DNA of 64,000 nt from NCBI RefSeq assembly GCF_000149955.1, contig NC_030990.1, positions 1,364,001 through 1,428,000 of the forward strand, in the 5' to 3' direction. The stretch comes from Fusarium oxysporum f. sp. lycopersici 4287. Lineage: Eukaryota > Ascomycota > Sordariomycetes > Hypocreales > Nectriaceae. This document shows positions 1 to 13,136 of the stretch, piece by piece. The translations under genes and the position numbers were made by a program. Position 1 is the stretch's first letter, and every line of letters begins with the position of its first letter. The notes below the pieces were generated by a model. It did no database searches. It was not told the DNA's origin and worked only from the letters and a program-made list of their open reading frames with translations.

Positions 1-346
1 ACGAGGCGGGAGACAACAAAGACAAGACAGTGAGACCCAAAGGAGCAAGTAACTAACATTCGCGTATCAGTCCCGCCGTGTCGAAACCTGAAGTCAGCCC
101 GAGACTGGCCTGTTGTGGACTTGGCTGCGCATGCACTCGATGCATACCATGTCCATGTCCTTGCCTATTTCTCAACAATTCGATATGCAAGGGAGTTGTG
201 TTTTCTGTACGCATACGTAGGAATGCGTAGATTTGTATGTATATGTGCATGCATGTAGAAATTCTTCAATAAAAGCCGTACCGGTACTGCACTGACCGAC
301 CCGCGGTGATGTTTTGAGGCCTAAAGCGGACGAAGAGTGCAACAAT
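1..346. other. Non-coding flank 3' of URM1
   Basis: No supported gene lies here. Short open frames overlap the URM1 3' end on the opposite strand or in other frames. The stretch next to position 346 is presumably the URM1 3' UTR. Confidence 0.5.
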
Positions 347-1109
347 CTAACCTCCATGTAGCGTTGAGACAAACAAGATGTTGTCACCGCTCTGGATCTC
401 ATAGGCCTCCTCACCTTCGAGCTCCCAGTCTGCATCATTGATCAGAACCAGGATACCTGGTCGACTGATTGCCACCCCTATTAGCGACAAAGACAATCAA
501 ATGAGGTAGGAGAAGAACTGGAGTGTTTTTCGAACCAACACGGCCGTGGCCATGGTCAAGGGGAGTGTGTATAGCGATAAGAAAACATAAACGGAGATAG
601 AGAGTAATCGGTGGCCAAGACGTACAGGTGGTTGTCTAGAACAAAAAGATCTTTGCGAGAATCATCCATGACATTCTGACATAGATGGTCGATCAAATAC
701 GCGATGTCAACGGGTTTCCCGTCCTGATCTGCCGCGGGAATGGTCAGAGCATGCTGCCTCTTGTTGGAGAAGAGCATCTCCAGGCCGCCACTGCAGTGCC
801 ACAATGTTAGCTCAGTGAACAGGATGGCCAAGAAAAAGCAAAGAGATCGAAGAGAGTGCAGAGAAGAGACTCGTTGGAAGCGAGAATCCAGGCACAAGCG
901 TGGTTCAGGTGGACACTCCCGTCAGGAGAAAATTTGATAGCGCAGAAGGGGGTGGGCTCGAGTCTGAGTCTGAGTCTGAGTCTGAGTCAAGACCGTGCAA
1001 GCGGGAGCTGATAGATCATATAATACATGCAAGATGAAAATCTTGGTGAAGCGACTTACGAGAACTCGACGTCGATGTTGAGCTTGGGGGCCGATGTCGA
1101 TTCAGCCAT
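347..1109 (-). CDS. URM1: Ubiquitin-related modifier 1 (Urm1)
   Basis: Sulfur-carrier ubiquitin-like protein. In known biology Urm1 is activated by Uba4 as a C-terminal thiocarboxylate and donates sulfur for 2-thiolation of wobble U34 in tRNAs; it also conjugates to proteins. Three exons join on the minus strand: 1109-1060, 790-626 and 464-347, giving 110 residues. Donors are GTAAGT and GTACGT, acceptors are CAG. The protein carries the Urm1 landmarks GGLEMLF near the start, then [17 protein letters not shown], and ends in LHGG with the diagnostic terminal Gly-Gly. Length matches the family (about 100-110 residues). Intron 1 holds a hexamer microsatellite. It is head to head with ELP2, 533 bp between start codons. 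Confidence 0.95.
961..988. repeat. AGTCTG hexamer microsatellite
   Basis: More than four perfect tandem copies of the unit TCTGAG lie inside URM1 intron 1. This is a simple sequence repeat expected to vary in length between strains. Confidence 0.85.
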
Positions 1110-1642
1110 TGTGACAGAGATGTGCAAGCTGAAGCGAAGTGACGATCTGGGAGCGTGATCCTGATGCTACTGCTGTCAACTGGTCGTGACTTTGCTTTTG
1201 CAGTAGTGGATAAAAGGTGATCCCGAGGTATTGGTTGGCGGTAGCGAAACTGTGTCTAAGGTATCAAAGAGATGTGGTGTAAGAGGCTAACTATTACCCT
1301 TTTACAATGGAAACGCCAGGTTTTCTGTCCGGCAACGAGAGGAAGATGAGTAAACCAAGAGGATTGTATCGCGACTGAGAATGTTTTCACTGGTGTCTCT
1401 GTAACAATAGACCCGTGACCTTTGGTAGGCAGTTGACATTAATTGCTTTTCTTAATGTGTTGGTGTTTCAAGGCACCTGCAAGCGTGAATCGGATGACAT
1501 AAGCAAACCGGTCCAAAAATCTCAGCAGGACGTCTCTACAGCCAATCAGAAGTCAAGAAGCACACACTTTTCAGACTCATCTTTACAACCTCTAAAAATA
1601 ACGACTTCACGTCAGAGACGACGAAAGGCGATAGGGACAACA
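1110..1642. promoter_or_regulatory. Shared divergent promoter, URM1/ELP2
   Basis: The 533 bp between the start codons of URM1 (leftward) and ELP2 (rightward) must hold both promoters. An in-frame open stretch upstream of the ELP2 ATG contains no other ATG, so 1643 is the first usable start. I see no clear TATA box. Confidence 0.6.
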
Positions 1643-4279
1643 ATGGGCTCAAGACCCGTCTCCATCGAATATCTCTCCTCGGGGGCCAACCGGCAGACCG
1701 CTGTTGCGGACTGGAGTCAATGTGGGATTTTGGCTTTTGGAGCCGATATTAACATTGCGTTATGGCGACCTTTGGTTAGTATTCGAGTCACCTTGCTGCT
1801 TTAATGTCAATATACCCTGCTTTACGCTTCTTCCTGGCAGACCATCTAGGTGTTTTGGTACTAACATATGTGAAGTCGGAATCTCCCAAGGGAGTCACAA
1901 AGCTGCTCAATGGGCATAAGAGCACTGTCAAGGCCTTGACGTTTCTCCCCGAAGGAGACCAGGATGAAAACTCATTTCTTGTTTCTGGCTCAGACGATAA
2001 GACCGTGATCATCTGGAAAGCATCTCGCAACAGTGATGAATTCAAGCCCATCCACACCTCAACGGAGCACACTGCTGCTATCAACTGTATCGCTGCCTTG
2101 AGGATCAAGGGAGCCCAGAAATGGATTATCGCAACTGGAAGTGCAGATGCCTCCATAAAATTATGGAACCTCGAGAATGATCAGCTCACTCTACTCCAAA
2201 GCGTCAAGACGACACCCAAATACTTCCCCATGTGCCTATCACTCAGCTACGCTGGAGATGAAGACGATGTTTTGGTGCTAGCATCTGCTGGCACAAGAGA
2301 TATCGTGCAGATTTTCACAGCTGAGGTTAAGTCAGAAAATGTTCAGTTCGATCTGCAAGCCACTTTGACAGGACATGAGGGTTGGATACGGAGCTTGAGC
2401 TTCGCCAAAGAGACATGTGCCCCTGACAGTGATCTGTTACTCGCCTCAGCGAGCCAGGATAAATACGTCCGTATCTGGAGATTCCATCAGGGAAGAGAGC
2501 TGCCCGCTGCTGCTGCCAGTGGTTCAGACCCTTCCAGCGACGCATACCTACCCGGAAAGTCACCCTCCAACAAGGCACATCGTCTTCAGTCCGCCGGCAA
2601 GGACTTCTCCGTTACTTTCGAAGCACTTCTTTTGGGCCACGAGGACTGGATATACAGTGCACGCTGGCAACGACAGGATGATGACAAGTTACAGCTGCTC
2701 TCGACATCAGCCGATAACTCGCTCGCCATCTGGGAAGCTGACTCTAGCTCTGGAATCTGGGTCAGCATGGCGAGACTTGGTGAGATTAGCAGGGAGAAGG
2801 GTGCAACAACAGCAACTGGAAGCACAGGCGGATTTTGGACGGGCTTGTGGTCTCCTGATGGTAAATCAGTAGCCTGCCTCGGCCGTACCGGTAGCTGGAG
2901 ACGATGGGAATATGTCCCCGCGGAAGACTTTTGGCAGCCATGTGTAGCTATTTCCGGGCATACCAGAGCTGTTACAGGTATAACGTGGGCCAAGAATGGT
3001 GAGTATCTTTTGTCAACAAGCTCTGACCAAACCACACGACTGCATACACGCTGGGACAGACCAGGAAATGAGACATGGCATGAAATGTCCCGGCCTCAGA
3101 TTCACGGCTATGATCTTAACTGTATTGACTCTGTGGGAGCTTCTCAATTCGTCTCAGGGGCCGATGAGAAACTCATGCGTGTCTTTAGCGAACCCAAAGC
3201 TGTTGCCTCGATGCTCAACCGTCTTGCAGGCATCGGTGGTGGCATGGATGTTCAGAACATGCCAGATGCCGCCAATATGCCAGTCCTGGGACTATCTAAC
3301 AAGGCAATTGATGCCGTGGAAGATGACCAAGAAATTCAGCCCATTGATGACCGGGATCGTGAGGCCATAGATCCAGCCTCGATAGTCAAAAAGTCGCATT
3401 TGGAGATCGATCACCCTCCTTTCGAGGAGACACTCTCAAGACATACTTTGTGGCCGGAAACCGAGAAGCTGTATGGACATGGTTACGAGATTTCTTGTCT
3501 CGCAGCTAGCCACGATGGCACTCTCGTCGCCAGTGCATGCAAAGCCAGCTCGACCAACCACGCCGTAATTCGCCTATTCGAGACAAATCGTTGGACTGAG
3601 CTCAAGCCGCCTCTGACCGCACACTCTCTAACAGCCACCCGCCTTCGATTCTCCTCTGACGACCAGTTCCTCCTAAGTGTAGGGCGCGATCGCCAATGGG
3701 CTATCTTTGAGCGCGCCCCTGAGGATGAAGCTGCGTACAAGCTCCTGCAGATCAATCCCAAGGGTCACACACGTATGGTCCTTGACGCAGCGTGGGCGCC
3801 TGCGTCATCTACGGCGCCAGTATTCGCAACTGCTGGCCGTGACAAGCAAGTCCGCATCTGGGCCGCCAAACCTAATGAAGATGGAAATCTTCAGTTCTCT
3901 CAGACAGCCTCCATCCCGACTGCATCCCCTGTAACATCCGTCGATTTTGTCCCTCAGGTTATTGACGGTAGATTTGTCTTGGCAGTTGGCACAGAACTTG
4001 GCCGACTCAATCTTTGCCTAATCAAGGAGGATGGAACTGATGTCACTGAGAAGCCCGCATATGAAGAGTAAGTGCTCGTAAACCACCGATATAAAAGAAC
4101 CAACTGCTAACGTTGCCTCTAGTTACTGTTTGCCCAAGGCTGTTCACCAGCTTGCATGGCGTCCTATCGTACGAGAGGGGGCCGAGAGGCCATTTGAGGT
4201 GGCAGTTGCAGGAGAGGATAGTTCACTCAGAGTATATGCCTTCAGCCAGGCGTATCTTCAGGTGTCTGCAGACCCATAG
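1643..4279 (+). CDS. ELP2: Elongator complex protein 2 (WD40)
   Basis: Scaffold subunit of Elongator, which in known biology adds the carboxymethyl group at C5 of wobble U34 (mcm5U and mcm5s2U) in tRNAs. Exons are 1643-1774, 1876-4067 and 4123-4279, giving 826 residues (yeast Elp2 is 788). Intron 1 ends with a perfect TACTAAC branch site 10 nt before the acceptor. Two blocks of WD repeats are visible: repeated GH-(about 25)-WD-like units from roughly residue 55 to 470 and again from 600 to 800. The Elp2-typical stretch SSDQTTRLHTRW lies near residue 430. The last exon encodes a strand ending AYLQVSADP. The 3' end converges on the serine palmitoyltransferase small-subunit gene. Confidence 0.94.
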
Positions 4280-4617
4280 AACCAAAAGTTATGATTACGA
4301 CGTTACCAGAAATTTCCTTCACATCGAGACCAGCGGCTTGCTCATCTTTGCACAGACCGAACAGTGGGATGAACAGCGGGATTATTGAGTAAAAGTGTAT
4401 TATCATTACAGCCATCTATTGGCCAAAGTATTGTAGATCCATGTCCATTATATCGTATACCAGATGAAGCCCGAGCCATCTCTCACGGACCTTTGGTTAA
4501 AGACCGGCTCTTACGACTCATTTATGCAGAGCCTCCTCGTTACGAGGCCATTTCAGTGCCAATGTCCAGCATGTATGCATTTCCAGAATTTTTGCGTGAG
4601 CGATCCAGTGCTGGATT
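4280..4617. other. Convergent intergenic region
   Basis: The 338 bp between the ELP2 stop and the stop of the leftward neighbour should hold two 3' UTRs. The plus-strand open frames here overlap the neighbouring gene and are not supported. Confidence 0.5.
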
Positions 4618-5027
4618 TTATAGTTCTCTCACAACCGTCTCGACAGTCTCCTTAGTAACATCTACCACACTTGCAGCTGTCCCGGACAGCGCGCTCGCAG
4701 ACATATCTTTAACAGCTTCCTGCACCACCTCGGCAACGTCAATGTGCTCTCCGTTGATATAGTACCAGGCGCGACCGACGAGGAAAGAGATGTGATGCGG
4801 GAGGTAAAGACAGGCGGCGATGAAGGTCAAGCTGAAGAGCAGAAAAACAATGGAGCCTAGGGCGATGGATTAGTCTTCTGGAGACGATAGCTTAAAACGT
4901 ATGGGATTACAGATAACATACTGAAAAAGAACTTCTCCCAGGGCGTGAACATGTACACACTGAAAGTGACCTCCAGCTGGTATTGCTTGAGGCTCAACCA
5001 CTTGCGAAATGATCCAAGAACGGCCAT
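4618..5027 (-). CDS. Serine palmitoyltransferase small subunit-like
   Basis: Small ER membrane activator of serine palmitoyltransferase, the first enzyme of sphingolipid synthesis (SPTSSA/Tsc3 role). Exons 5027-4922 and 4856-4618 join through a GTATGT donor and a CCTAG acceptor to give 114 residues. The order YQLEVTFSVYMFTPWEKFFF, then a hydrophobic segment (SIVFLLFSLTFIAACLYL), then PHHI matches the animal SPTSSA pattern of a YMLEPWER-type motif followed by a membrane helix and PQHI. A C-terminal extension of about 50 residues, mostly Ala/Val/Glu, goes beyond the animal protein. The first in-frame ATG is at 5027. Assignment rests on motif order, not on a search. Confidence 0.85.
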
Positions 5028-5525
5028 TGTGTCGAAATGAAGGGTCAAAAATTTGTTGTTGAATCGCAGATATCGGTAGCCGTCGTCGTAGAATTGCCGC
5101 GTGCTGAAATGAATGGCTTGAAGTGGTAGATCCAGGGGAAAGGTTGAGGCAATGGAGAATACACGATCAGGATCAGGATAAGGATCAGGGAAAGGCCGGC
5201 CCTCCTTTATCTGGGCTCCTTGTGCCTTTATCGTACCGACGCTCCCGAAAATTGGGTACCGGAGGCACCGCAGGGAAGTGCTAAGGCTTCGATGTATTGA
5301 AACTTACAGGGGGTGCGGGTCTCTAATTTACTGGATCACCATCTCGCTGTGGGCCGCTGACACGCGACTGGCTCGTGGCTTGTGGCTGTGACTGTGGCTT
5401 CCTTGTAGCTTCCTCGTGGCACAGGAAGCCGAAATCAGCCTCGTCCACAGTACTTAATCTTCATCTTAACCTGATTACGACTCTAATTCACGGCCTTGGC
5501 ACAAAGCATCTGATGTTCTTGTTGA
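5028..5525. promoter_or_regulatory. Divergent intergenic region
   Basis: About 500 bp lie between two divergent start codons: the SPT small subunit on the left and the GGQ protein on the right. Both promoters must be here. No specific site was recognised. Confidence 0.45.
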
Positions 5526-6190
5526 ATGTCTGCATTCAATGGCATCGTAATGACGCCGCTCAAACTCCTCCGAACCATCCGCTACAGCACTCCCCCAGCA
5601 CTTCCAACACGGACCTTTCACAATACATCTATCTTCCTAGCGAAAGCTCTCCCTCCTCGGCCGAAGCCCCCGCCTGAGTCTGAGATCGAAGAGTCCTATG
5701 TCAAAGGTAGCGGTCCTGGTGGACAAAAGATTGTATGCATATCTCTTTTCTAGCGCCCCCGCTATTGCTCAGTCCTCGGAAGTCCTTTCAACTTACATAG
5801 TTGTTACACTAGAATAAAACCAATTCCGCAGTTCAGCTGAAGCACATACCCACTGGCATCGTCGTCAAGTCTCAGGCAACCCGTTCGAGAGACCAGAACC
5901 GGAAGCACGCCCGTGAATTACTCGCGCAACGTGTCGATGAACTTCGCAATGGAGATCAGAGTCGATCGGCGATTGTCGGCCAGGTAAAGCAAAAGAGAGC
6001 TGCAAGTGCTTCGAAAAAGAGTCGTAGGAAGTACAAGAAACTTGAGGAAGAGAAGGCCGCTACGGCTGCTGAAGCTGAAGCGCAGTCAGACACAACTACT
6101 GCTTCACCAGAGGGACGTGACCTAACCACAGACGACGCAAACAATTACCAGACTTCTCAACCCCTAGACACCACAAGTAAAGCGCCGTGA
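5526..6190 (+). CDS. Mitochondrial class I release factor-like (GGQ) protein
   Basis: Peptidyl-tRNA hydrolase domain protein of the Rso55/MTRFR (C12orf65) type, thought to rescue stalled mitochondrial ribosomes. Exons 5526-5732 and 5813-6190 give 194 residues. The first about 45 residues look like a mitochondrial presequence (basic, hydroxylated, no acidic residues). The catalytic motif GSGPGGQKI spans the end of exon 1, with GGQ at residues 65-67, followed by [12 protein letters not shown] basic helix follows ([18 protein letters not shown]), the usual ribosome-anchoring tail of this family. The codon-recognition domains of true release factors are absent. Convergent with actin. Confidence 0.9.
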
Positions 6191-6619
6191 TCAATGCTCT
6201 ATGGAAGCACTTGTGAGGATTTAATTACGACATCATGTATGTGGATATGCTTAATGTACGCAAAGGAGCAAACATCATGTCATCACCTCGTTTCATTTCA
6301 AAAAATTCTAAGCGGAAAGTAAAAAAGTATTTGTATGTCAACCTCGGCTTCTACCCCTAGGCACGCATTACACGCGCAACTACAACAAAGGGGCCATCAC
6401 ATCTCTTCGTAAGCGCAACGCCCACCCTTCTGACCATGTCAAAAACTTTTCGTAAATATGAGAGTCGACTTTGACGTTTGCCAACCACCCAAAGCTTAGC
6501 GTCTGTCGCCACCTCCATGATCTTGTCGTCGTTGCGCGAGTGGGAGGATTTGGTTTGTCGGTCGGGTAGCTTAGTAAGTTAGCAAGAAGCCTCCCCAGGC
6601 ACCAGGAGCTTGACACACC
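6191..6619. other. Convergent intergenic region
   Basis: The 429 bp between the GGQ protein stop and the actin stop should contain both 3' UTRs. No gene is supported here. Confidence 0.5.
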
Positions 6620-8251
<1,632 letters not shown>

Positions 8252-10739
8252 GGCTGTGGATTACGGTGTGTGTATGGGAAAGCTGTCCAGAAACGGGATT
8301 AGCGGCCAAGAATCAAAGAAGAAAAGACGAAGAGCTATAAAAGAAGAGAGACGAAAGATGCAGTAATTAGTAGGTGGAAGAGCAAGCTTACGAGAAAAGA
8401 GACGTTGGATGGAGAAGGAGACGGAGGTCGGGGGTTAGAAGAGTTGAAGAGAAGTAGTTTGGAATGGAATGGGAGAGGGAAAGAGACGGAGGCGGGAGAA
8501 TGGGGGAGGGGGAAAGGAGACAAGTATCGCCGGGCGACGCTGTCACAAGAAAGTTGTGGGCGGGCCCCGAATTGCTGAGGTGGACACTTTGGGGACAAGG
8601 GGGGGGACAAGAGACCGCCTGCCAGAATTGGGTAGGGAAACTGAGCAGACGATGCGCAGTCTAGAGCAGGAGCGAGAGCTGCACTCTTGCTATTGACTGC
8701 TAGGGGGAAAATAGAGGCGGGGCAATCAGAAAAACAGGTCTTTCCAAGCTGCTCGCCGCTTTACTGATTGGTTCGTGGTGGTCGTAGTGCAGAGAAGGAT
8801 GCCCTGAGAGCAACTTTGTCCTAGTGGTTGCAGAGCAGCGGTCGCAGTGGAATGGTTATAGCGGTGGCTGAGGTGGAGAGCTTACCTACAACAGTAATAA
8901 AGGTTCGTGATCGCCAATTCCTTGGAGAATTGATATCGGAGCAAGTGGTTGTGATTCAAGGTCAGAATATCTAGTGATCCCTTCGGATCAAGTAGTGATT
9001 CTCTGTCAAGCTCCTAGACATTTGCAAGCACGTCCCGACACAGTAAAACGGGCCGCTTCACCGTCCTGACTTTATCCTTTCTGCACAAGGTGACGTCGTA
9101 AGCAGAACTTCATCCACCGCCACGCGAGCTGGCGAAGACGTCAGCTAGGGAACTTTCTAATGCTGCAGCCTCTGAGGCTTCCTTTTATTTCTCTTGGCGA
9201 AATATCTTAGCGTTTCAGCTGAGGACTCGTTCTTCAGAATGGCATTCTATTAGACATCAATGACTTTGTAAACAACATACCAGCCTAGGCATCTTTGTAT
9301 CATCAAGAAAGTCTACGCAAATAGCTCCTGTTCAGGTCAGCCCCAGTCACACATAGCTCAGAGATGCTGTCCAATCTTCATTCCTGGGCGAGGCCCATAC
9401 ATGAGCGGAATGTCTATTTGCTTCCTACGCTGCAGGGTCTCGTCATTCAGAACAACCATCCATCCCAAGACTCCAAGCACTTGGGTTCAGCAACTGAAAA
9501 GGGGTTGTTATCTCCATGCCAAATCTCCAGATGCTCCGCAGATTGGAACCGGTACCCAGCTTCCAGCTCCCGAGTTCCACTCCATAATTAGCACAAGTGG
9601 CTAATCGAGCAAGTACTCGTTCAGGGCAGAGTTACGCGGAGAGAGCTTTTTGTATCGAAGAAGTTTCTTGCTGACCAACCATACCAAATACGCGTTAGGG
9701 CCTGTTTCGTTTACTGAAAAGACAGCACTCGCCCGTTCATTCCGACTGGTCTGCCCTGGGTAAGTAGGGATTTGTGGTTGGGAGCGAGAACCGCCTCGAT
9801 ATTACGCAGCTGTATCGTCCCCTTCACTATGTAGAGACTTCTTTGACAAACCAATTTGTGGTGCTGAACGCGAACTATGTCTTTAGAGATGAGTTTCTGT
9901 TCTATAGAGCTCATATCTTGTTCACCGTCGTGAGTGTGGTTCATGTCATTAGCAGCCTAACTTCAACACCGCTATATGAGCACCCCTGAACCACGAGGCT
10001 GTCAAATATTGGCATCACAATCAACAGATCTCCTAAACTCTGAATTAGACCCCTGTATCTGGCCCCTGCCCAGTCCAGCCGGGGAAACCCACCAGCTGGT
10101 GCAGTCGGCCAGTAACCAGGCTGTGAGAATGAATGCCTTCGCTTACTTACCTACGAACAGCGGGATCTCCGGCGCCTCTCGAAGATGCGAAATGCGTCCA
10201 CTGACTAGGCTCCATTAGTTTGAACATGGGACTTTAGACTTCAGTTTTCGTGGTAGCCTTGTGGCCAGGCTCCTGCAAGTGTCATGCAACGCAATACACG
10301 CGCGTCGTCTCAACCAGCCACAATGCCTTCTGGTAAATCATGCTTTTTGGCGTACTGAAGTACTGGTATCTTGTACAGAATCCTTCCTTACCTAGGTTTT
10401 TCCGCTCTCGCTTTAAGCTCGTTCTCCCGTCTCGGCCACAAAAGCAGCGATGAGGGGCAACCTTGCAAGGTGGGGGCAGCTTTGCTGAGCTGGAGGGGAG
10501 CTATGATGAAATATTTCTCTGCCACGTAGAACTGCTGTCAGTTAAATTGCGGTGTCTATCCCCAAGCAGAAGCTTGGTGCTACTATGCTCTTTGACTCAA
10601 AAGCATGTACAAGTCATCATAAGGCACTCATTGGGCTGCAATGTATCATTATCGAACTACGAGAGAACAATTGGTCGGTTGACGGAGAATCGATATTCTG
10701 TGTACATGTCTTGAGCTAGACCTTTTTTGGACTAGAGTC
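8252..10739. other. Actin promoter and long non-coding interval
   Basis: About 2.5 kb separate the actin start and FES1. The purine-rich top strand from 8340 to 8660 is a pyrimidine-rich tract on the actin strand, typical of strong fungal promoters and leaders. A CCAAT pentamer on the minus strand occurs near 8765-8775. The remaining open frames (around 9364-10714) have no recognisable content. Confidence 0.45.
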
Positions 10740-10757
10740 TTCTTGAAGGTTCCAGAA
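10740..10757 (+). promoter_or_regulatory. Heat-shock element, four alternating units
   Basis: The sequence TTCttGAAggTTCcaGAA forms four contiguous alternating nGAAn units with exact 2-nt spacing, the consensus for a heat-shock factor trimer. It lies about 140 bp upstream of the FES1 ATG, a normal distance for a fungal promoter site. Binding is inferred. Confidence 0.8.
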
Positions 10758-10898
10758 ATGGGCAAATTCTAATCGATATGCTTGGTAAAGTTGAAAATTG
10801 AAAGCAAATATCAAAAGATTAATGTTTTTTGTTCTTACTCCTTCAACAAACTCAGCTCAAACAACATATCAAGAAACACACTACAAAAACAAGGAAAC

Positions 10899-11540
10899 AT
10901 GGATGACAAGCGACTCAACGAACTCCTCAAATGGAGTATTGAGCAATCAGATGCCACCAGAAATGATCCTGATGCTCCAGCTCCCACCACACAACTCACC
11001 CCAGAACTCATGGCATCGCTCATGGGCGGTCCCTCTGACGCCGACCTGATGAAGGCCTCTATGGACATAATCACATCGGACGATGCTGAGCAGGTCTCTC
11101 TTGACGACAAACTCATTGCCTTTGACAACTTTGAGCAGCTTATTGAGGGTCTCGACAATGCAAACAATATCGCAAATCTCAGCTTGTGGACCCCACTGCT
11201 CGACCAGCTCAAGCATGACGAGCGAGAGATGCGCAAGATGGCAGCCTGGTGTGTGGGAACCGCTGTACAGAACAACGAGCGCACCCAGGAGCGTTTGCTC
11301 GCTATGGGGGGACTTCCGCTACTTGTAAACCTAGCGACCCAAGAGGATGAGCATAACGACGTTCGTCGCAAGGCTGTGTATGCGCTGAGCTCAGCGGTGC
11401 GCAACTACCAACCAGCGATGGACCTCTTTGCCGATGAGTTGACCAAGAGGGGTCACAAGACTGACAAGGTCGATGCCACAAGCATGGAGGCTGTCGACGA
11501 GGTGGTCAACGGATTACGCGAGAAGATCGGCAAGGCTTGA
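10899..11540 (+). CDS. FES1: Hsp70 nucleotide exchange factor Fes1
   Basis: Armadillo-type exchange factor (HspBP1/Fes1 family) that releases ADP from cytosolic Hsp70. Single exon, 213 residues. The N-terminal Fes1 motif LNELLKWSIEQSD is at residues 5-17. Armadillo repeats follow, recognisable by EMRKMAAWCVGTAVQNNERTQ and DVRRKAVYALSSAVRNYQPAM. The in-frame stretch upstream of 10899 has no ATG, so the start is secure. A strong heat-shock element stands upstream. It converges on the uL5m gene 267 bp downstream. Confidence 0.94.
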   Translation: MDDKRLNELLKWSIEQSDATRNDPDAPAPTTQLTPELMASLMGGPSDADLMKASMDIITSDDAEQVSLDDKLIAFDNFEQLIEGLDNANNIANLSLWTPLLDQLKHDEREMRKMAAWCVGTAVQNNERTQERLLAMGGLPLLVNLATQEDEHNDVRRKAVYALSSAVRNYQPAMDLFADELTKRGHKTDKVDATSMEAVDEVVNGLREKIGKA

Positions 11541-11806
11541 GAAACTTTGGTGGGAACAAACATCAAAACATAAAGAACGGCTGCATTGGGACGGAGTTGG
11601 GCGTTGGACTGAAGCACAGGGCGTGGGGTCAAGAGAGATGAAGAAACCGGAGGGTAATAAAAATAGAATGGTATAGGCAATTCGCCCTGAATTTTAAATA
11701 TTCATTTATGATACATTCGTCTTGGTACATGAATCTATGCTACATATCAGCTACTTAGAGATGACATTTGTTTCCAACGCCTTACAACGACACCTTCTAT
11801 CGTAAT

Positions 11807-12976
11807 TTAGTGCCTAGCCTTGCCATAGAAGGGAAGGCCGAGTGCCTCCAGGAGGAGACGGCCTTGCCTATCTGATGTACCAGTCGTCTTGATGAATATA
11901 TCGCAACCAGGCATCAGTCGTGCAGGGTACATCTACTCATAATTAGCTCGCCATGTCTTGATTAGTGCACAAGCAGACTCACGTCGTAGTTGAACTCGAT
12001 TTCAGGAAAGTATGCCATCCAGTCGGGCTTCATACCGAACGCCAGGTTGCCTGCACTGTCGCCAGTAGTAGCATCAATACCAGGCCAGTCCTTAATCTTA
12101 GGCAGGACCAGAGTAATGAGCTTATCAAGGAAGTCGTAAGCTTGAGCACCTTTCAGCGTCACTTTGCAGCCAGTCTTGTCACCCTTTCTGACACCCCACT
12201 GAACGACGCCATGCTTGACTCGTGTGACCTCAGGGAAGGCACCAGAGATGGCTTGGATAACAGCACGGCACACGTGCAGGTACTCCTTGTTCTGGGCGCC
12301 CATGGGAGCGAATGAGTTGATAGTGATAGCCTCGATATCAGGTACGTTGTGCCATTCAATTGGGCGCTCCACTAAGCCTAGCCTTGAAGAGCCACCACCT
12401 CGAGGTCCTCGGCGAGGTCGGTTCTTGTGGTAAGGCGAAGACTCGTCCCATTCTCTCAAGTTACCCTTGTTGGAAACAGGAACCTCTGAACCTGGCGGGG
12501 TATGCTGATATGTCATGGCGATCAAATCTGGAGCAATCGTGCTTTCGTATGTGTGCTTTAATCGAGGAAAGCTGAAAGGACCGGGAACGAAGTCTCGAGC
12601 AGTCGGATCGGAGGACTTGGGCACCTGGACGGGATGTAGAGGACCGCGGTAGTACTTGGGAGGATGGTATTGGTATCTATCGCAAGTCAATCAACTCGAG
12701 CTCAGTCAAGGGGAGCAATTGGGCTACGAACCTATTGCCGGGAAGTTTTTTGCCCGTCTCTGCAGCTTTTTCTCTAGAATTGAAGGCCTGGATAGCCGCT
12801 TCGTCGGGAGAACCTGTCGCAAAAGACGAAGCATTGTCAAGATCTGCGAGAGCGGAGGGCTTCTTTGCCTCGGTCGAGGCAAAGCGCTGCACACAAACGG
12901 AACCTGTCCTCAGAGGTAGGTGCCTCCGTCCCAATGAGCTCGCCATGCGAGCTCCTTCTCGTACCGTGGTCATCAT
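11807..12976 (-). CDS. MRPL7: Mitochondrial large-subunit ribosomal protein uL5m (MRPL7)
   Basis: Component of the mitochondrial 54S ribosomal subunit. Exons 12976-12732, 12676-11983 and 11932-11807 give 354 residues from the first ATG, or 344 from the ATG at 12946, whose product (MASSLGRRHLPLRTG...) looks like an import presequence. The mature part shows the uL5 pattern: PDIEAITINSFAPMGAQNKEY, then GCKVTLKGAQAYDFLDKLI, LPKIKDWPGID, and FPEIEFNYD-MYPARLMPGCD across the last splice, then DIFIKTTG. Splice donors are GTTCGT and GTGAGT. Confidence 0.9.
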
Positions 12977-13136
12977 GGGCTCGTGGGTTGGAATTCCTCG
13001 TCGTCGAAAAGATGTGTGGTCGTCGCGTGGATTTGGAAATTTCCATCTAAGCGGCTAGCATTTGACTGCGCCACGTGCGGTACCTATCTGTAATTGTGGC
13101 TGTGCTCTTACACCGTATGGACTATCCTTTGAAGAA

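Noticed and set aside
1415..1804. Upstream extension of the ELP2 frame
   Set aside because: It begins at GTG, has no ATG before 1643, and runs into intron 1.
9364..10714. Several 65-83 codon frames between actin and FES1
   Set aside because: Short, overlapping, no motifs, and no splice chain joining them.
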